Numbered from the stretch's first letter, positions 8,411-18,770 are shown. The stretch is 64,000 bases of DNA from Mesoflavibacter profundi (GCF_014764305.1 NZ_CP061703.1:124001-188000); one strand, 5' to 3'. Program-made: numbers and translations. Notes: generated by a model not told the origin, from the letters alone.

Positions 8411-10621
8411 ATGAATAAAACAATTATTGTATCAAATAGACTGCCATTACAAGTTAAAATAGAGAATAATGCTTTAAACATAAAACCTAGTGTTGGTGGT
8501 TTAGCAACAGGTTTAAAATCGGTTCATGAAGAAGGAAATGGTATTTGGATTGGTTGGTCTGGATTGACCGAAGAAGAATTAGATAAAGACTTGTCTAATC
8601 AAGTGAATAAAGAAGTTACTAAAGCAAAATGCGCGACAGTTCCGTTAACACAAGATGATGTAGACAATTTTTACTTCGGATTTAGCAACAAAACCCTTTG
8701 GCCTTTATTTCATTATTTTATGGAATATACCGAGTTTGATAACGACCAATGGGAAGCTTACAAAACCGTTAATCAAAAATTTGCCGATGTTATTTTAGAA
8801 AATATCGAAGATGGTGACACAGTTTGGGTACATGATTATCAATTACTGTTACTGCCAAAGCTTATAAAAGACAAAAAACCAAATACAACCATTGGTTTCT
8901 TTTTACATATTCCTTATCCGTCTTATGAAATTTTTAGAACATTTCCTTGGCGTGAAGAATTGCTGCACGGTATGCTTGGAGCCGATCTTTTAGGGTTTCA
9001 TACGTATGATTACGAGCGTCACTTTTTAAGTTCGGTAAAACGAATTTTAAGATTAGATGTTCAGTTTAACGAAATTTCATATTTAGACCGTGTTGTTAAG
9101 GTAGATTCATTCCCAATGGGAATAGATTATAATAAATTTCATAACGCAGCGCTTTCTCATTTAAATCAATCAAATACCGAAAAATCCGAGCTTCAAAAAC
9201 GTTTAGATGATCATATTCAAGCTGGTCCAGATACCAAATTAATCTTATCTATAGACCGTATGGATTATACCAAAGGTATTCCAAATCGTATTCGCGCTTT
9301 TGAATATTTCCTTAACAAATATCCGCAGTTTAAAGAAAAAGTAAGGTTAGTAATGTTGGCTGTTCCGTCACGTTCTGACGTGCCTCAATATCAAAAATTG
9401 AAACGAGAAACAGACGAACTTGTTGGTCGTGTTAACGGAGAATTTTCTACCGTTAGTTGGACGCCAATCTGGTATTTTTATAGATCTATGCCTTTTGATA
9501 ATTTAATAGATTTATACACCTCATCACAAATTGCATTAATTACGCCAGTAAGAGACGGTATGAATCTTGTTGCTAAAGAATACATCGCAACACGTGTAAA
9601 TCAAGATGGTGTTTTAATTTTAAGTGAAATGGCTGGTGCATCTAAAGAAATGAACGAAGCATTACTTATTAATCCTAATAACTTCGAACAGCTTGCTGAT
9701 ACTTTAAAACATGCTATTGAAATGCCTGCTGAAGAGCAATCTAAAAGAATAAAAATTCTTCAAAAACGTCTACAACGTTACAGCGTAGAAAAATGGGCAG
9801 AAGAGTTTATGAAATCCTTAAACGACACCAAAAAAATAGGTAAAACAATTGTTGCAAAAAAAATGGATGAAGACCATCAAGCAACTATGATTTCAGACTT
9901 TAAACAAGCTAAAAGAAAGCTTTTATTTTTAGATTATGATGGTACTTTGGTTGGATTTAAAGACAATCCTCAAGATGCAAAACCAGACGATAAATTAATA
10001 CAGCTTTTAGACCAATTAAATCAAACAGAGAATACAGATGTAGTTATTGTTAGTGGTCGCGATCGCGAAACTTTTGAAGACTGGTTTGCAGAAAAATCTT
10101 ACAATTTAATTACAGATCATGGTGTATGGTTAAAGGCTAAAAAAGACGATTGGCAAATGTTAGAAATCTTAAAAACTAACTGGATGGACAACATACAGCC
10201 TATACTTCAAACCTTTGTAGATCGTACTCCTGGAACATTTATCGAACAAAAAAAATACTCGTTAGCTTGGCATTACCGCAAAGCCGATCCAGAATTAGCA
10301 CAAATAAGAACTATAGAATTAAACACAGTTCTAACACATTTAATTGCTAACAACGATTTATCTGTTTTAAAAGGAAATAAAGTCATCGAAATTAAAAGTA
10401 GTAGCGTTAACAAAGGTCGTGCAACCTCACGCTGGTTAACAAAAGCTAACTACGATTTTGTGTTTGCAATTGGTGATGATTGGACAGATGAGTATATGTT
10501 TGAAGATTTACCAGAAAACACCTATTCTGTTAAAGTTGGATTTAAAAAAACAAAAGCAAAATATTACGTAAAAGATACAGACAAAGTCAGAGATTTATTA
10601 GTTAATTTTACGCAACAATAA
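8411..10621 (+). CDS. bifunctional trehalose-6-phosphate synthase/phosphatase
   Basis: Makes trehalose from UDP- (or ADP-) glucose and glucose-6-P, then dephosphorylates the product. Residues 1 to about 470 are a GT20 synthase (SNRLPLQVKI at the start, WVHDYQLLLLP, RDGMNLVAKEYIA). Residues about 500-736 are a HAD phosphatase with the nucleophile motif FLDYDGTLVG and a late GDDWTDEYMF. At 736 residues this is an OtsA-OtsB fusion, a form common in Bacteroidota. It is divergent from the GH15 gene and 8 bases upstream of an M1 peptidase, suggesting co-transcription. Likely role: osmotic or desiccation protection. Confidence 0.95.
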   Translation: MNKTIIVSNRLPLQVKIENNALNIKPSVGGLATGLKSVHEEGNGIWIGWSGLTEEELDKDLSNQVNKEVTKAKCATVPLTQDDVDNFYFGFSNKTLWPLFHYFMEYTEFDNDQWEAYKTVNQKFADVILENIEDGDTVWVHDYQLLLLPKLIKDKKPNTTIGFFLHIPYPSYEIFRTFPWREELLHGMLGADLLGFHTYDYERHFLSSVKRILRLDVQFNEISYLDRVVKVDSFPMGIDYNKFHNAALSHLNQSNTEKSELQKRLDDHIQAGPDTKLILSIDRMDYTKGIPNRIRAFEYFLNKYPQFKEKVRLVMLAVPSRSDVPQYQKLKRETDELVGRVNGEFSTVSWTPIWYFYRSMPFDNLIDLYTSSQIALITPVRDGMNLVAKEYIATRVNQDGVLILSEMAGASKEMNEALLINPNNFEQLADTLKHAIEMPAEEQSKRIKILQKRLQRYSVEKWAEEFMKSLNDTKKIGKTIVAKKMDEDHQATMISDFKQAKRKLLFLDYDGTLVGFKDNPQDAKPDDKLIQLLDQLNQTENTDVVIVSGRDRETFEDWFAEKSYNLITDHGVWLKAKKDDWQMLEILKTNWMDNIQPILQTFVDRTPGTFIEQKKYSLAWHYRKADPELAQIRTIELNTVLTHLIANNDLSVLKGNKVIEIKSSSVNKGRATSRWLTKANYDFVFAIGDDWTDEYMFEDLPENTYSVKVGFKKTKAKYYVKDTDKVRDLLVNFTQQ

Positions 10622-10629
10622 TTTATTAA

Positions 10630-12270
10630 ATGAAATCAATTTTCACATTTGCTTTTTGCTGCTTGGCATTTACAATATCGCACGCACAATTACTTCATAA
10701 AAAGAAAGATTTTACTCGACAAGATACACTTCGCGGAAGCATTACACCAGAACGCGAATGGTGGGATTTATCGTATTACCATTTAGATATAAAAGTAGAG
10801 CCAGAAACCAAAACAATTTCGGGTAAAAACACCATTCAATACAAAGTGTTACAACCATATCAAGTCATGCAAATAGATTTGCAACCGCCTTTACAGTTGA
10901 CTAAAGTGACTCAAAATGGAGAACAACTTGATATTAAACATGATGGAAATGCTCATTTTGTCACACTTAAAAACACTCAAAAAATAGGAGAAGTAAATAG
11001 CATCGTTGCCTATTATGAAGGTCAACCACGTGAAGCTGTTCGTGCGCCTTGGGATGGCGGTATTTCTTGGAAAAAAGATAAAAACGGTAATCATTTTATA
11101 GCATCGTCTTGTCAAGGACTTGGTGCAAGTGTTTGGTGGCCAAATAAAGATCATATGTATGACGAGGTAGACAGCATGCTTATTAGTGTAAATGTCCCAG
11201 AAAAATTAACGAATGTTTCCAACGGAAGACTTAGAAAAGTTGAACAAAAAGATGATCAAACAAAAACATATCACTGGTTTGTAAATAACCCAATTAATAA
11301 TTACGGAGTTAATATTAACATAGGTGATTACGCTAATTTTTCAGAAGTTTATAAAGGTGAAAAAGGTAATTTAGACATGAATTATTACGTACTAAATTAC
11401 AATTTAGACAAAGCCAAAACACACTTTACAGATGCTCCAAAAATGATGAAAGCTTTTGAGCATTGGTTTGGTCCGTATCCATTTTACGAGGATAGTTTTA
11501 AGCTAGTTGAAGTACCATATTTAGGTATGGAACATCAAAGTTCTGTTACCTACGGAAATCAATATTTAAAAGGCTATTTAGGTAACGATTTGTCTGGTAC
11601 AGGTTGGGGATTAAAATTTGATTTTATCATTATTCATGAAGCTGGACATGAATGGTTTGCCAACAATATTACAAACGTTGATATTGCCGATATGTGGATT
11701 CATGAGAGCTTTACGGCATATTCAGAAAGTTTGTTTTTGGATTATTACTATGGTAAACAAGCTGCATCGGAATATGTGATTGGAACAAGAAGAAGCATAC
11801 AAAACGACAGACCATTAATTGGACACTACAATGTAAACAATGAAGGATCTGGAGACATGTATTACAAAGGTGCTAATATGCTTCATACCTTAAGAACTAT
11901 GGTGAATAACGACGAAAAATGGCGTCAGATTTTAAGGACGTTAAATAAAAAATTCTATCACCAAACTGTCACAACACAACAAATTGAAAATTGTTTAGCT
12001 GAAGAAACTGGTTTAGATTTAACAGGTTTCTTTAATCAATATTTACGCACAACTAAAATTCCTGTGTTTGAATACAAGGTTGAAAATAAAACTCTAAAAT
12101 TCAGATTTTCTAATACTGTAGACAATTTTAAAATGCCTTTACTAATTAATATTGTTGAAAAAGAACATTGGATCAACCCAACTAATGAATGGAAAACTAT
12201 TAAAATTCCTTCATCTAATTCTTCAATTAGTGTAAAGAAAGATTTTTATCTTAATGTTGAAAAAATCTAA
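10630..12270 (+). CDS. M1 family metallopeptidase (aminopeptidase), secreted
   Basis: Zinc aminopeptidase. A signal peptide spans about residues 1-19 (MKSIFTFAFCCLAFTISHAQ). The HEXXH motif is HEAGH at residues 336-340, followed by the third zinc ligand in IHESFTAYSES. The exopeptidase motif appears as LGMEHQS, a variant of GAMEN in which H replaces N. With 546 residues it holds the beta-saddle, catalytic and short C-terminal parts but lacks the long helical C-terminal domain of PepN. It starts 8 bases after the trehalose gene; functional coupling is not evident. Confidence 0.92.
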   Translation: MKSIFTFAFCCLAFTISHAQLLHKKKDFTRQDTLRGSITPEREWWDLSYYHLDIKVEPETKTISGKNTIQYKVLQPYQVMQIDLQPPLQLTKVTQNGEQLDIKHDGNAHFVTLKNTQKIGEVNSIVAYYEGQPREAVRAPWDGGISWKKDKNGNHFIASSCQGLGASVWWPNKDHMYDEVDSMLISVNVPEKLTNVSNGRLRKVEQKDDQTKTYHWFVNNPINNYGVNINIGDYANFSEVYKGEKGNLDMNYYVLNYNLDKAKTHFTDAPKMMKAFEHWFGPYPFYEDSFKLVEVPYLGMEHQSSVTYGNQYLKGYLGNDLSGTGWGLKFDFIIIHEAGHEWFANNITNVDIADMWIHESFTAYSESLFLDYYYGKQAASEYVIGTRRSIQNDRPLIGHYNVNNEGSGDMYYKGANMLHTLRTMVNNDEKWRQILRTLNKKFYHQTVTTQQIENCLAEETGLDLTGFFNQYLRTTKIPVFEYKVENKTLKFRFSNTVDNFKMPLLINIVEKEHWINPTNEWKTIKIPSSNSSISVKKDFYLNVEKI

Positions 12271-12278
12271 CTTCAATT

Positions 12279-12845
12279 TTGGAAGAACATTATTTTAAAA
12301 CAGATAACGACTGGAGAGAATGGTTACATGATAACCACAATTCTTCCTCTGGTATTTACTTAATCTTCTTTAAAGTAGACCATGAAAACGAAAGTATGCG
12401 TTGGGAAGAAGCTGTAAAAGTAGCTTTGTGTTATGGTTGGATAGATAGTACCGTTAAAAGTTTAGGAAACGGAAAACGAAGACAACGCTTTTCACCTAGA
12501 AATCCAAAAAGTGTTTGGAGTGCTTTGAATAAAAAATATATCGTTGAGTTGAAAGCAGAAAATTTAATGCACAACAGTGGATTAGACACCATTAAAACTG
12601 CTAAACAAAACGGAAGTTGGACTGCTCTAGATGATGTAGAAAACGGTATTATTCCGGAAGATTTACAAATAGCATTTAATACAAATCCTCAAGCATTAGA
12701 CAACTATAATAACTTTGCGCCTTCTTATAGAAAAAGTTATTTATATTGGTTAAACCAAGCTAAACTTGATGAAACTAGACAAAAAAGAATCGCAGAGATT
12801 ATAAAACTCTGCGATGCTAATATTAAATCTCGTAGTGATTGGTAA
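12279..12845 (+). CDS. YdeI/OmdA-domain protein
   Basis: Small cytosolic protein of the YdeI / OmpD-associated family (OmdA domain, sometimes called bacteriocin-protection). The proposed TTG start gives MEEHYFKTDNDWREWL, matching the family's usual beginning, and no in-frame ATG lies nearby upstream. The C-terminal NYNNFAPSYRKSYLYWLNQAK and TRQKRIAEII are characteristic of OmdA. The molecular function of the family is not settled. It sits 8 bases after the M1 peptidase and converges on the AAA/VWA operon with a 5-base gap; a terminator for that operon lies inside this gene's 3' end. Confidence 0.82.
   Translation: MEEHYFKTDNDWREWLHDNHNSSSGIYLIFFKVDHENESMRWEEAVKVALCYGWIDSTVKSLGNGKRRQRFSPRNPKSVWSALNKKYIVELKAENLMHNSGLDTIKTAKQNGSWTALDDVENGIIPEDLQIAFNTNPQALDNYNNFAPSYRKSYLYWLNQAKLDETRQKRIAEIIKLCDANIKSRSDW
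12781..12815 (-). terminator. intrinsic terminator for the AAA/VWA operon, embedded in the opposing gene
   Basis: Perfect 9-bp stem ATCGCAGAG / CTCTGCGAT with a 9-base loop. On the minus strand it is followed by TCTTTTTT. It lies within the last 65 bases of the OmdA-protein coding sequence and serves minus-strand transcripts leaving the AAA gene at 12851. Confidence 0.72.
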
Positions 12846-12850
12846 CTTTA

Positions 12851-14317
12851 TTAAATACCACTAATAAAACTTCCGTAAGGATCTTTAAATTGAATTCCTT
12901 TTGTAAATCTGTATTTACTCAATTGCTTATATTCTACTAAAGCCCAAAGCACAAACTCTTTCATAAAGTAGCTATCTTCTTTGCTTAAATTTGATTGGTG
13001 TTTTGCAATTAAATCATCTAAAGGCGAAACAGCTTCTAGTAACGATTTATATTCTTTATCTCTTAAATCATCAAGTAACTCAAAACCATCAGATTGGTTA
13101 AAAAACCAAGATACAATATCATCATATGGACCAATATCATCTGGTTTTTTAAGTTTTTCAATTTCAGGAAAATATTGAATAAACAATGTTTTAACCGCTT
13201 CACCAATTAAATTATAAGCCACATTTGCTGCGCCTTCTTGTTCGCCTTCATAAACCAACTCTACTTTACCTGTTATTGCAGGGATAATTCCTAGAAAATC
13301 AGATAATCGCACAGCTGTTTTTTCATCATTATTTTTTAATGCTCTTAGTTCGGCAGCACTTAATAAGTTTTCATAAGCTGTAATACTTAAACGTGCGCTC
13401 ACTCCACTTTTTTCGTCTATAAAATCACTATGTCTTGCTTCAAAAACTACTTGTTCTAAAACATCTTTTGCTAATTCTGGTACGTAAATAGCCTCTTGTT
13501 GTCTCGTATCTGATTTTGCTTCTTGCTGTGTAATAGTCTTTGCGGTTTCTATATCATTAGGATAGTGCGTTAATATTTGCGAGCCAATTCTATCCTTTAA
13601 AGGCGTTACAATACTACCTCTATTTGTATAATCTTCTGGATTTGCGGTAAAGATAAATTGCATATCTAATGGCAATCTTAGCTTAAAACCACGAATTTGA
13701 ATATCACCTTCTTGCAAAATATTAAATAACGCTACTTGTATTCTGGCTTGTAAATCTGGTAACTCGTTAATCACAAAAATACAACGGTTAGCACGTGGAA
13801 TCATTCCGTAGTGAATAACACGATCATCTGCATAACTTAATTTTAAATTGGCTGCTTTTATGGGATCAACATCACCTATAATATCTGCTACGGTAACATC
13901 TGGTGTTGCTAATTTTTCGGCAAAACGCTCGCTTCTATGTAACCAACTAATTGGTGTATCGTCTCCTTTTTCTTCAACTAATTGAATAGCGTATCTTGAA
14001 ATGGGTTGTAACGGATCGTCATTAATCTCGCTACCTTCAACAACAGGAATATATTCGTCTAACAAAGTCAACATTAGTCGTGCTAATCGTGTTTTTGCTT
14101 GACCACGTAATCCTAACAAATTAATGTTATGTCTTGATAAAATGGCACGTTGTAATTCTGGAATTACTGTGTTTTCATAACCATGAACACCGTTAAAAAT
14201 GGTTTCTTTAATTTTTATTTTTTCTATTAGATTATCTCTTAATTCATCTTTTATAGATTTAGATTGATAACCTGATTTTTTTAGTTCTCCTAAAGTTGTT
14301 ATGTTTTCTATTTTCAT
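12851..14317 (-). CDS. AAA+ ATPase, magnesium-chelatase subunit I-like
   Basis: MoxR/ChlI-type AAA+ ATPase of 488 residues. Walker A is GLRGQAKTRLARL near residue 75. The Walker B region is IFVINELPDLQARIQ, in which Asn replaces the usual Asp; I recall this form from this clade of chelatase-like ATPases. Sensor motif FTANPEDYTNRG follows. It pairs with a VWA protein whose gene lies 8 bases upstream on the same strand, the usual arrangement for ATPase and MIDAS partners acting like a chelatase or chaperone. No chlorophyll or cobalamin genes are nearby, so metal chelation itself is unlikely; the client is unknown. Confidence 0.88.
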   Translation of the reverse strand: MKIENITTLGELKKSGYQSKSIKDELRDNLIEKIKIKETIFNGVHGYENTVIPELQRAILSRHNINLLGLRGQAKTRLARLMLTLLDEYIPVVEGSEINDDPLQPISRYAIQLVEEKGDDTPISWLHRSERFAEKLATPDVTVADIIGDVDPIKAANLKLSYADDRVIHYGMIPRANRCIFVINELPDLQARIQVALFNILQEGDIQIRGFKLRLPLDMQFIFTANPEDYTNRGSIVTPLKDRIGSQILTHYPNDIETAKTITQQEAKSDTRQQEAIYVPELAKDVLEQVVFEARHSDFIDEKSGVSARLSITAYENLLSAAELRALKNNDEKTAVRLSDFLGIIPAITGKVELVYEGEQEGAANVAYNLIGEAVKTLFIQYFPEIEKLKKPDDIGPYDDIVSWFFNQSDGFELLDDLRDKEYKSLLEAVSPLDDLIAKHQSNLSKEDSYFMKEFVLWALVEYKQLSKYRFTKGIQFKDPYGSFISGI

Positions 14318-14325
14318 TTTAGCTT

Positions 14326-15453
14326 TTATCTTCTAATTCTTTTTTTTCTGTTGGTTTCGTAATCCTCAAAAATCATTTCGCCCAAACCTTTTAAGCCTGT
14401 ATAAAATGCTTTTCCTTGATTGGCTTGCGTAAACTCTCTTACAAATTGCATTAAATAACGGTCTTGAGCTATCATAAATGTAGTGATTGGGATATGTAAT
14501 TTTCTGGCTTGTTGCGCCATAGCATAACACTTATTGGTAATGTATGGATTTAGTCCGTTACTATCTTTATAATAAGTCCCATCTGGTAAACGCAAGCAAC
14601 TTGGTTTACCGTCTGTAATCATAAAAATTTGCTTATTTGTGTTTCGTTTTCGTCTTAATAAATCCATTGCTAATTGCAAACCAGCAACTGTATTTGTGTG
14701 ATACGGACCAACATTTAAATATGGTAAATCTTTAATTTTTATTGGCCAAGCATCGTTACCAAAAACCAAAATATCTAAAGTATCTTTTGGGTATCTGGTA
14801 GTTATTAATTCGGCTAACGCCATAGCAACTTTTTTAGCTGGCGTGATTCGGTCTTCACCATACAAAATCATACTGTGACTAATGTCTATCATTAATACGG
14901 TACTCATTTGTGATTTATGGTTAGTTTCTTCTACAACCAAATCGTTTTCAGTAAGATTAAAATTACCAATACCATGATTGATTTGCGCATTTTTCAAACT
15001 TTCAGTAACCGAAACTTTATCCAAATTATCACCAAATTGGTATGCTCTAAAATCGCCAGTATGCTCGTCTCCTACTCCAATACTCTTGCTTTTGTGGTTT
15101 CCGCTACCACTCTTTTTAATATTCCCAAAAATTTGCTCTAAAGCAGATTGCCTAATAGCTCTTTCGGTTTTAGCAGTGATGGCGTTACCTTTTTTTCCGT
15201 CAGGTTTAATTTCTTCTCTTATGTAACCTTTCTTTTTAAGGTCTTCAATAAAATCGTCTATAGTATACTCTGCTGTGGTTAAGTTATACTCGTCATCAAG
15301 TTGTCTTAACCAATCTATAGCTTCATCAAAATCACCAGAAGTATGTGTAATTAACTCTTTAAAAATTTCAAAAAGTTTTTCGAAAGGTGTTTGCGAAGGT
15401 GCTTCGTAAGGTTTAAAAACAAAGCCTTTTCTATGTGTTTTTTCGTTTTTCAT
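14326..15453 (-). CDS. VWA domain protein, partner of the AAA ATPase
   Basis: The start is placed at the ATG at 15453 (MKNEKTHRKGF); a TTG at 15471 would add six residues. Residues about 190-360 form a von Willebrand A domain with the MIDAS motif DISHSM and later IFMITDGKPSCL. The N-terminal half is charged and includes a G/S-rich segment (GNIKKSGSGNHKSKS). The last residues are very basic (RKKRIRR). It is the first gene of a two-gene operon with the chelatase-like ATPase. Such pairs couple ATP hydrolysis to metal-dependent partner binding; the specific target is unknown. Confidence 0.87.
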   Translation of the reverse strand: MKNEKTHRKGFVFKPYEAPSQTPFEKLFEIFKELITHTSGDFDEAIDWLRQLDDEYNLTTAEYTIDDFIEDLKKKGYIREEIKPDGKKGNAITAKTERAIRQSALEQIFGNIKKSGSGNHKSKSIGVGDEHTGDFRAYQFGDNLDKVSVTESLKNAQINHGIGNFNLTENDLVVEETNHKSQMSTVLMIDISHSMILYGEDRITPAKKVAMALAELITTRYPKDTLDILVFGNDAWPIKIKDLPYLNVGPYHTNTVAGLQLAMDLLRRKRNTNKQIFMITDGKPSCLRLPDGTYYKDSNGLNPYITNKCYAMAQQARKLHIPITTFMIAQDRYLMQFVREFTQANQGKAFYTGLKGLGEMIFEDYETNRKKRIRR

Positions 15454-15551
15454 TGCACTATAAAAATACAATATTTTAAAATGAATTTAAACGCCTTAAC
15501 AGCTTTTTAATATTTTGTTGTTTAACTTTATGCCTAACTAATTTTATTACA

Positions 15552-18500
15552 ATGAAAAAACTTTCCCTTTTACTACTCTTAATGATTTCGTTATCAGGTT
15601 TTTCTCAAGAAATAAACTTGGATTTATTTAAAAATATGAAACCTAGAAATATTGGTCCTGGTGGAATGTCTGGTCGTGTAACTGCTATAGATGTTGTACA
15701 TAAAAATCCAGATGTAATGTATGTTGGAACTGCTTCTGGTGGACTTTGGAAATCTACTTCTGGTGGCATAAATTGGGAACCTATTTTTGAAAAAGAAGCG
15801 ACTGCATCTATTGGTGCTGTGGCTATACAACAATCAAATCCTAGCGTGATTTGGGTAGGAACTGGTGAAGGAAATCCTAGAAATAGTTTAAATGGCGGTT
15901 ATGGAATTTACAAATCTTTAGACGCTGGAAAAACATGGCAACTTATGGGATTGGAAAAAACAAGACATATCCATCGCGTCATTGTAGATCCAACTAATCC
16001 TAACACGGTTTATGTTGGCGCTATTGGAAGTCCTTGGGGAGAACATCCAGAACGTGGTGTTTTTAAAACTACCGATGGTGGAAAAACATGGAACAAAATA
16101 TTGTTTGCAAATAACAAAACTGGTGTTGCAGATTTAGTCATGGATCCATCAAATCCTAACAAATTAATTGCCGCGCTTTGGGAACATAAACGCGATCCTT
16201 GGTTCTTTAAATCTGGTGGCGAAGGTTCTGGCTTACACATTACCCATGATGGTGGAGAAACTTGGAAAAAAATAACCGATGAAGATGGTTTCCCTAAAGG
16301 CGAATTAGGTCGTATTGGTGTTGCGATTGCAAAAAATAAACCTAATGTTATTTATGCTTTAGTTGAAGCTAAAAAAAATGCGCTTTATAAAAGTGAAGAT
16401 GGTGGTTTTAAGTGGAAAAAAATAAACGACAAATCTGATATTGGTAACCGACCTTTTTACTATTCTGAAATTTATGTAGATCCAGAAAATGAAAACCGTG
16501 TTTACTCTGTGTTTACTTATATAAACGTTTCTGAAGATGGCGGTAAAAATTTTAATCAATTAATGCCTGCTTATGGTGTAGATAATGGTGTACATCCTGA
16601 TCATCATGCATGGTGGATTCATCCTAATAATGGTAATTTTATGATTGATGGAAATGATGGTGGACTTAATATTACCAAAGATGGCGGAAAAAATTGGCGC
16701 TTTATTGGCAATTTACCCGTGGCGCAATTTTATCATATTAATGTTGATAATGAGTTTCCTTATAACGTTTATGGCGGAATGCAAGATAATGGATCATGGC
16801 GCGGACCAGCTTATGTATGGAAAGCACAAGGTATTCGTAACAGTTATTGGCAAGAAATAAGTTTTGGAGATGGTTTTGATGTTATCCCTGATAGAGATAA
16901 CTCACAATATGGATGGACCATGAGTCAACAAGGATATGTAAGTCGTTACGACTGGAAAACAGGTAATAATTATACCGTACAACCAACACATCCAGATAAA
17001 GATGTAAGACTTCGTTTTAATTGGAATGCTGCCATAAATATAGATCCTTTTGATAATAGCACGATTTATTTTGGTAGTCAGTTTGTACATAAATCCACAG
17101 ACAAAGGTTTAACATGGGAAGTAATTTCGCCAGACCTAACCACTAATGATCCAGAAAAACTAAAACAACACGAAAGTGGTGGATTAACTATGGATGCAAC
17201 AGGTGCAGAAAACCATTGTACAATATTAGTTATAGAACCGTCTCCTGTAGAAAAAGATGTATTTTGGGTTGGTACAGACGATGGTAAAGTGCATATCACA
17301 CAAAACGGTGGTGAAACTTACAACGACGTATCTAATAACTTACCTGGTTTACCAAAAGGAAGTTGGATTGCACAGATAAAAGCAAGCGACAAAAATAAAG
17401 GTGAAGCATTGCTAGTAGCAAACGATTACAGACGTTTTAACTATACACCATATGCTTACAGAACAATAAACTACGGAAAAACTTGGCAACGTATTGTAGA
17501 CCAAAATGATGTAAAAAGTTATGCGTTAGCAATAATTGAAGATTTAGAAGAACCAAACCTTATGTTTTTAGGAACAGACGATGGTTTATACATATCGATA
17601 GATGCAGGAAACCAATGGACAAAATGGACGAACAACTTCCCTACTACATCTGTAAAAGATTTGGTAATTCATCCTCGTGAGCATGATTTAATCATTGGTA
17701 CTTTTGGTCGTGCTGCATGGGTTTTAGACGATATTAGACCGTTAAGAGCAATTGCAAAAAATAAAAACACACTAACAGAAACCATAACTTTATTTAATCC
17801 TCCAACTGCTTATCAAGCTGCTTACCAACAACCAACTGGAAGTCGTTTTGGTGCAGACGCGATGTTTAATGGTGAAAACCGTGGTAGCGGCGCACGTTTT
17901 AGCTACTTTATTAATCCAAAAGACTTTAAAAAGGAAGACACTAAAGACGAAGAAAACAATGATGAAGCTGAAGAAGATAGTCTAGAAACTGAAAATAAAA
18001 CAGAGATCAAATGGGATTCAATTTCATTAAAAATCTATGACAACAACAAGCTAATTAGGACTTTAAAACAAAAAGCACCTAAAGAAAAAGGCTTACAAAA
18101 ATGGACGTGGTATATGGATGAAAAAGGTGTAGATAGACCTTCGCGTTCAACAAGAAAAAGAAAAAGTGAACCTAGCGGAGTTGATGTTAAACCAGGCACT
18201 TATAAAGCTGTTTTAGAATACGGTGATCAAATTTCAGAAACAACAATTACGGTAAAATCTGATCCAAGATTAGAGGTTTCAACTGCACATATCAATGATA
18301 TTTACAATACTTTAAAGCAATTAGAACACTTGCAACAAATTGCTGCAGACGCCACAAAACAACTTGTAGAAAATAAAGCTTTAGCCAAAAAATATAAAAA
18401 CGAACTTACCGATTTAGATAAAGATAAATATGAAGAAGAAATAAAAGCATCTAAAGACATTATTAAAAAAATAGATGAAATTTTAGATATTTATCTTGGT

Positions 18501-18770
18501 AAGCAGGATAAAAGACAAGGTATTACAATGACCTTAGACGTAAGTGTGTCAGACAGGTTAAGTAAAGCTAGATGGTATGTTGGATCAAGAAAAACTGGAA
18601 TTACAGATACTGAGAAAACCTTAATTTCTCACGTTAAAACAGATTTAAAAAACGCTTTAGAAAAAACAAACCTATTCTTTAACGATACTTTTAAACCTTA
18701 TTATCAAACCATTCAAAAAATAAATATGACAAAACCTATAAATGAAATTAAGACCTTTTCAATAGATTAA
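15552..18770 (+). CDS. secreted sortilin/VPS10-like beta-propeller protein with BNR repeats
   Basis: Exported 1072-residue protein; signal peptide MKKLSLLLLLMISLSGFSQ. Many Asp-box/BNR repeats of the S-x-D-x-G-x-T-W type are visible (SGGINWEP, DAGKTWQL, TDGGKTWNK, HDGGETWKK, DGGKNWRF, DAGNQWTKW), covering residues 40 to about 740 as ten-bladed propeller units. An acidic linker (DEENNDEAEEDSLE) leads to a helical C-terminal region. Bacteroidota carry many such proteins labelled glycosyl hydrolase, but the repeats alone do not prove sialidase activity. It may bind or process extracellular polymers. It is a single gene on this strand. Confidence 0.85.
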   Translation: MKKLSLLLLLMISLSGFSQEINLDLFKNMKPRNIGPGGMSGRVTAIDVVHKNPDVMYVGTASGGLWKSTSGGINWEPIFEKEATASIGAVAIQQSNPSVIWVGTGEGNPRNSLNGGYGIYKSLDAGKTWQLMGLEKTRHIHRVIVDPTNPNTVYVGAIGSPWGEHPERGVFKTTDGGKTWNKILFANNKTGVADLVMDPSNPNKLIAALWEHKRDPWFFKSGGEGSGLHITHDGGETWKKITDEDGFPKGELGRIGVAIAKNKPNVIYALVEAKKNALYKSEDGGFKWKKINDKSDIGNRPFYYSEIYVDPENENRVYSVFTYINVSEDGGKNFNQLMPAYGVDNGVHPDHHAWWIHPNNGNFMIDGNDGGLNITKDGGKNWRFIGNLPVAQFYHINVDNEFPYNVYGGMQDNGSWRGPAYVWKAQGIRNSYWQEISFGDGFDVIPDRDNSQYGWTMSQQGYVSRYDWKTGNNYTVQPTHPDKDVRLRFNWNAAINIDPFDNSTIYFGSQFVHKSTDKGLTWEVISPDLTTNDPEKLKQHESGGLTMDATGAENHCTILVIEPSPVEKDVFWVGTDDGKVHITQNGGETYNDVSNNLPGLPKGSWIAQIKASDKNKGEALLVANDYRRFNYTPYAYRTINYGKTWQRIVDQNDVKSYALAIIEDLEEPNLMFLGTDDGLYISIDAGNQWTKWTNNFPTTSVKDLVIHPREHDLIIGTFGRAAWVLDDIRPLRAIAKNKNTLTETITLFNPPTAYQAAYQQPTGSRFGADAMFNGENRGSGARFSYFINPKDFKKEDTKDEENNDEAEEDSLETENKTEIKWDSISLKIYDNNKLIRTLKQKAPKEKGLQKWTWYMDEKGVDRPSRSTRKRKSEPSGVDVKPGTYKAVLEYGDQISETTITVKSDPRLEVSTAHINDIYNTLKQLEHLQQIAADATKQLVENKALAKKYKNELTDLDKDKYEEEIKASKDIIKKIDEILDIYLGKQDKRQGITMTLDVSVSDRLSKARWYVGSRKTGITDTEKTLISHVKTDLKNALEKTNLFFNDTFKPYYQTIQKINMTKPINEIKTFSID

